From Gammaproteobacteria bacterium UBA2810 (GTDB lineage: Bacteria; Pseudomonadota; Gammaproteobacteria; Enterobacterales; Succinivibrionaceae), in NCBI GenBank assembly GCA_002351705.1, contig DEHC01000087.1, positions 16,367 through 39,460 of the forward strand: 23,094 bases of DNA, given 5' to 3'. The position numbers and the translations under genes are program-made. Below the pieces are notes generated by a model, which saw nothing but the letters and a program-made list of their open reading frames with translations, made no database searches and was not told where the DNA came from. Positions 21,940 through 23,094 of the stretch are shown here, in pieces (within the stretch, counting starts at the first letter, position 1; each line of letters starts with the position of its first letter).

Positions 21940-22971
21940 GTGGCTAAACTCAGCTATAAAGATTCCGGTGTTGATATCGACGCCGGCGAGGCACTTGTTG
22001 AAAACATCAAGGGCGTTGTCGCAAAGACCAACCGCCCTGAGGTAATTGGCGGACTCGGCGGATTCGGCGCTCTCTGCAGCATCCCCGCTAAGTACAAGGA
22101 GCCTATCCTTGTCTCAGGAACTGACGGCGTAGGCACCAAGCTCCGTCTCGCCATCACCCTTAACAAGCACGACACCGTCGGCATCGACCTCGTTGCCATG
22201 TGCGTCAATGATCTTATCGTCCAGGGCGCAGAGCCCCTGTTCTTCCTCGACTACTACGCTACCGGGCACCTCAATGTACCCAATGCCAGCGAGGTAATCG
22301 CAGGCATCGGCCGCGGCTGCGAGATGGCAGGCTGCGCGCTCATCGGCGGCGAGACCGCGGAGATGCCGGGAATGTACCAGACCGGCGACTATGACATGGC
22401 AGGCTTTGCTGTCGGCGTGGTCGAGAAGAAGGACATCATCGACGGCTCCAAGGTTAAGGTCGGCGATGCTCTGGTCGGCATCAAGTCATCAGGCCCCCAT
22501 TCAAACGGCTTCTCCCTCATCAGGAAGGTCCTCGAGGTCTCGAAGGCTGACACCAATCAGAAGATGAAGGACGGACGCACCCTCGGCGAGTCCCTCCTCG
22601 CTCCCACCAGAATCTACGTAAAGCCTGTCCTCAAGCTCATCGAGGAGTGCGAGGTCCACAGCCTTGCCCACATCACCGGCGGCGGGTTCTGGGACAACAT
22701 TCCCCGCGTTCTCCCGAAGAACACCAAGGCTTCCATCAATGAGAAGAGCTGGGAGTGGCCTGAGGTATTCCACTGGCTGCAGGAGAACGGCAACATCGAC
22801 ACCCACGAGATGTACCGCACCTTCAACTGCGGAGTCGGCATGATCGTCGCCCTGCCGAAGGATCAGGCAGAGAAGGCCATCAGTGTCCTCAACGCGGCAG
22901 GCGAGCAGGCATTCCTCCTCGGCGACATCAAGGCGGCAAAGGACGGCGAGGCTCAGGTAGAGATTATCTGA
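21940..22971 (+). CDS. purM: Phosphoribosylformylglycinamidine cyclo-ligase PurM
   Basis: The 343-residue enzyme closes the imidazole ring of aminoimidazole ribotide, using ATP, in purine synthesis. It matches E. coli PurM almost end to end: SYKDSGVDIDAG near 5-16, GGLGGFGALC near 38-47, SGTDGVGTKLRLA near 60-72, the conserved GGETAEMPGMY near 137-147, GSSGPHSNG-like KSSGPHSNGFSLIRK near 186-200, and NCGVGMI near 309-315. The start is a GTG at 21940-21942, with GAGG five bases upstream and the conserved KLSYKDSG right after it. In many gammaproteobacteria purN follows; here a terminator follows instead, so purN must be elsewhere. Confidence 0.98.
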   Translation: MAKLSYKDSGVDIDAGEALVENIKGVVAKTNRPEVIGGLGGFGALCSIPAKYKEPILVSGTDGVGTKLRLAITLNKHDTVGIDLVAMCVNDLIVQGAEPLFFLDYYATGHLNVPNASEVIAGIGRGCEMAGCALIGGETAEMPGMYQTGDYDMAGFAVGVVEKKDIIDGSKVKVGDALVGIKSSGPHSNGFSLIRKVLEVSKADTNQKMKDGRTLGESLLAPTRIYVKPVLKLIEECEVHSLAHITGGGFWDNIPRVLPKNTKASINEKSWEWPEVFHWLQENGNIDTHEMYRTFNCGVGMIVALPKDQAEKAISVLNAAGEQAFLLGDIKAAKDGEAQVEII

Positions 22972-22995
22972 TCCTGAAGTCCGGCGGACAGAGAT

Positions 22996-23019
22996 ACGGC
23001 GCCTCAGGGCGCCGTTTTT
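22996..23019 (+). terminator. Terminator of purM
   Basis: ACGGCGCC and GGCGCCGT pair perfectly over eight bases with loop TCAG and run into five T. It begins 24 bases after the purM stop, so purM appears to end its own transcript. Nothing is identifiable in the last 75 bases. Confidence 0.88.
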
Positions 23020-23094
23020 CGTTTCTGCATCTGAAGAAGAGAGCTCAGGATCATGTCTGATCCGGCATTGCATCAGATAATATGAAGTGACCCC

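Noticed and set aside
1..23094. CRISPR array, insertion sequence, prophage or integrase next to the tRNA genes
   Set aside because: No regularly spaced repeats, transposase, integrase or terminal repeats were seen on either strand, despite four tRNA genes that could act as integration sites.

Overview
The window looks like chromosomal DNA from a GC-rich gammaproteobacterium. The evidence is an adjacent pyrB-pyrI pair, a gammaproteobacterial-type PurM, PriA, TrmN (YfiC), a YqaB-like phosphatase, a VirK/YbjX-family protein and a Vibrio-type GlgC-GlgA pair. The gene set would suit a host-associated member of the Aeromonadales or Succinivibrionaceae, but that placement is an inference. Most of the window is housekeeping. 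No phage, insertion sequence, transposase, CRISPR array, rRNA or plasmid function is visible.

Layout. Positions 1-2457 (minus) hold two exported proteins of unknown function: a large one with a signal peptide and a C-terminal membrane anchor, cut by the left edge, and a small secreted one. Positions 2639-7123 hold an unusual arrangement. Two identical tRNA-Phe genes lie in opposite orientation around a minus-strand operon, DUF535 (VirK/YbjX) - priA - cobB, and the right-hand copy is followed by tRNA-Thr. Positions 7326-8824 (minus) encode two more exported proteins, one coiled-coil and one cysteine-rich. After a 560-base non-coding stretch, 9389-10583 (plus) encode a divergent MEMO-like protein and a divergent Hfq. 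The Hfq gene overlaps, tail to tail, a minus-strand set yqaB-like phosphatase - trmB - dapA (10568-12921). Positions 13140-16684 (plus) form a tightly packed glycogen operon, glgC - glgA - small lipoprotein - GNAT acetyltransferase, ending in a strong hairpin. An LtaS-type alkaline-phosphatase-superfamily membrane enzyme (minus) is divergent from trmN (plus). Then come tRNA-Trp, a 540-base AT-rich leader or intergenic region, pyrB-pyrI with a terminator, and purM with its own terminator.

How the genes work together. GlgC makes ADP-glucose and GlgA polymerises it into glycogen, with a lipoprotein and an acetyltransferase as unexplained passengers. PyrB and PyrI form aspartate transcarbamoylase (catalytic and regulatory chains) for pyrimidine synthesis, PurM acts in purine synthesis, and DapA starts the lysine/diaminopimelate branch. 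TrmB and TrmN modify tRNA, next to several tRNA genes. PriA restarts stalled replication forks, and CobB removes acyl groups from lysine.

The least ordinary items are: (i) the MEMO-like/Hfq-like pair, where both proteins have lost residues expected at known functional sites; (ii) the inverted tRNA-Phe pair, with both tRNA promoters inside the segment that could flip; (iii) a sirtuin whose Y-x-x-R acyl-pocket motif reads Y-x-x-M; (iv) the lipoprotein and GNAT genes overlapping in different frames at the end of the glycogen operon; and (v) the AT-rich region upstream of pyrBI, with a promoter-like sequence and a 13-codon leader-like reading frame. I did not find a clear multi-gene defence or mobile system.
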